Origin: an uncultured Lachnospiraceae bacterium
GTDB taxonomy: Bacteria > Bacillota > Clostridia > Lachnospirales > Lachnospiraceae
Direction: 5' to 3'
DNA: 57,738 nt
Assembly (NCBI GenBank): GCA_910586725.1
Contig: CAJUJL010000016.1
Location: forward strand, 1-57,738
In this document: in pieces, positions 56,739-57,738 of the stretch
Numbering within the stretch: position 1 is the first letter of the stretch
How the letters are laid out: each line of letters opens with the position of its first letter
Made by a program: the position numbers and the translations under genes
Notes under the pieces: model-generated
Databases searched by the model: none
What the model was told of the DNA's origin: nothing
Seen by the model: only the letters and a program-made list of their open reading frames with translations

Positions 56739-57038
56739 TCATATTCTCACTTCACATTTCTCTGTCTCTATTGAGATAATTTTTCCTTCGCCAACCTGGT
56801 TAAACCCTTCCATAATTGCAAACGATTGTCCCTGCATAACATCCTGATAATGAGAATTTTGAAACGTAAATTTTATGATTGCAGGAACAGGGACATCAAA
56901 CTTTTCAGCGGGCAATTCCACAAAGGTAATTCCCCAATATTCTTTCGTTTCGTTAAATATAGCATCCGGACGGTAACCATTTTTCGGCAAATACTTTCGT
57001 TTTCCGGAGTAAAAGATAACTTCCGTAAATAAATACAT
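56739..57038 (-). CDS. small protein resembling EF-Tu domain 3
   Basis: A 99-residue protein. The pattern GYRPDAIFN...YWGITFVEL...IIKFTF...QDVMQGQSFAIMEGFNQVGEGKIISI follows the third beta-barrel domain of EF-Tu-like GTPases, but no GTPase domain is present. AAGGAG lies 10 bases before the ATG. Similar free-standing proteins occur in Firmicutes; their role is unknown to me. The 250 bp between it and pdp hold no recognisable gene. Confidence 0.55.
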   Translation of the reverse strand: MYLFTEVIFYSGKRKYLPKNGYRPDAIFNETKEYWGITFVELPAEKFDVPVPAIIKFTFQNSHYQDVMQGQSFAIMEGFNQVGEGKIISIETEKCEVRI

Positions 57039-57181
57039 AGGCTTCCCACTCCTTTATATCAAGGATAAATTACTTAGTCCTCATCAAGATAATAACTATA
57101 AAAAATTATGGATTCTTCAATTTTCTCCCAATTTCTATTAATTTCAGTAAATAATCCTGTTTCACCACGCCCAATCATATT

Positions 57182-57451
57182 CTAGAGCGCCAAAAGCAAT
57201 TCAGCATTCAGAAAACGGCTGCTGCAATCAGCAATCTTATCTTCTCTTAAAACCTGCGGGTATTTAAGTTCTTTTTTAACCTTTTTCACAAATCTCCAGC
57301 GCAGGTTCCTTATCTCCGTAAATATAAAGCCAATATGTGAAAGAACACAAACTACTAGTATCTGAAATACTTCTGTATGAACATTTTTGAATGAGCTTTT
57401 TGCAGGGCTTGGTAATTGTATTATAAGGTATGATATGGCTGTCCATAACAT
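57182..57451 (-). CDS. doubtful hypothetical ORF
   Basis: An 89-codon ORF with a hydrophobic stretch (about 30-47) and a Lys-rich part. There is no ribosome site before the ATG and no family is recognised. It may be a chance ORF or a remnant of an older gene in a poorly conserved intergenic stretch. Confidence 0.2.
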   Translation of the reverse strand: MLWTAISYLIIQLPSPAKSSFKNVHTEVFQILVVCVLSHIGFIFTEIRNLRWRFVKKVKKELKYPQVLREDKIADCSSRFLNAELLLAL

Positions 57452-57479
57452 ACCTAAATGCGAAAAATCTCGTAATATT

Positions 57480-57516
57480 ATTTCAGACAGAACACCAAAA
57501 ATGCTCTGTCTGAAAT
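57480..57516 (-). terminator. hairpin after the Rpn-like gene
   Basis: ATTTCAGACAGA and TCTGTCTGAAAT pair perfectly across 13 bases, two bases past the stop codon of the gene to the right. The T run on the minus strand is poor, so it may be an mRNA-stabilising hairpin rather than a clean terminator. Confidence 0.55.
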
Positions 57517-57518
57517 AT

Positions 57519-57738
57519 TTAACTTATTTCTTTCAAGTAAGTTTCTGCAGTTTCTTCTGTCAGACCAAATTTCTCTCGAATCTTACTCAAGATAATTTCA
57601 TCCGCTATCTGTAACTCTTTTAATGTAGATACCATAGCTACTATCCCTTTCCGAATTCCTTTCTCCTCCACACCCTTACTTAAATTACACATAAGCGACA
57701 CCTCACTTTCCAAGGCTAAAGTCATTCTGATATGAAAA
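57519..57738 (-). CDS. 3' end of an Rpn / PD-(D/E)XK nuclease-transposase-type gene
   Basis: The frame is open to the right edge of the window, so the gene is cut by the window end. The last 72 codons have the usual C-terminal pattern of clostridial Rpn-type proteins: MCNLSKGVEEKGIRKGI and LTEETAETYLKEI. Complete members carry an N-terminal PD-(D/E)XK nuclease domain and are often found in many copies per genome. A start cannot be fixed here. Confidence 0.7.
   Translation of the reverse strand, partial: FHIRMTLALESEVSLMCNLSKGVEEKGIRKGIVAMVSTLKELQIADEIILSKIREKFGLTEETAETYLKEIS

Overview
The window looks like a low-to-moderate GC, endospore-forming Clostridia chromosome, most likely Lachnospiraceae. 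The reasons are the sporulation genes yqfC and yqfD beside phoH and ybeY, a T-box leader in front of pheS, strong AGGAGG ribosome sites, several TTG starts, and BspA-type leucine-rich repeat and Big_2 surface proteins. The assignment is inference; no rRNA or other marker is present.

Positions 1-1750 hold a nitroreductase, a divergent HxlR-family regulator and a wrecked histidine-phosphatase gene. Positions 1754-35050 are one long leftward gene cluster of 21 recognisable genes, plus one probable 56-codon gene, nearly all tightly spaced. It encodes five Hanks-type kinases with N-terminal zinc ribbons (three with a membrane segment and an outside sensor region), two PP2C phosphatases, eight FHA-domain proteins (two soluble with zinc ribbons, three polytopic, two VWA-TM-FHA, one serine protease-TM-FHA) and six secreted proteins (LRR_5, Ig-like, FN3, or a long CxxC repeat). 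This is a complete phosphothreonine writer/eraser/reader set wired to surface proteins.

Upstream of the first gene of this cluster (35084-35379) is a 248-bp segment bounded by two 24-bp perfect inverted repeats. A tyrosine recombinase gene starts two bases outside the right repeat. The segment carries a good sigma-A-like promoter pointing away from the cluster and two hairpins on the cluster side. This is what an invertible promoter switch looks like. As assembled, the cluster should be OFF; inversion would aim the promoter at it and move the terminators behind the promoter. I read the locus as a phase-variable phosphothreonine signalling and surface-protein system, and this is the main discovery candidate of the window.

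Positions 36356-37338 carry a separately transcribed secreted protein. Positions 37340-56488 are mostly conserved housekeeping genes, all leftward: pheT, pheS with a T-box, a ClpP-like TepA protease, glgA, an O-acetylhomoserine sulfhydrylase, yebC, a CBS/CorC protein, mazF, alr, nnr, a DUF3048 lipoprotein, ybeY, a shrunken PgpH-like protein whose HD active site is lost, phoH, yqfD, yqfC and pdp. The right end has a small EF-Tu domain 3-like protein, a doubtful ORF and the 3' end of an Rpn/PD-(D/E)XK-type gene that runs off the window.
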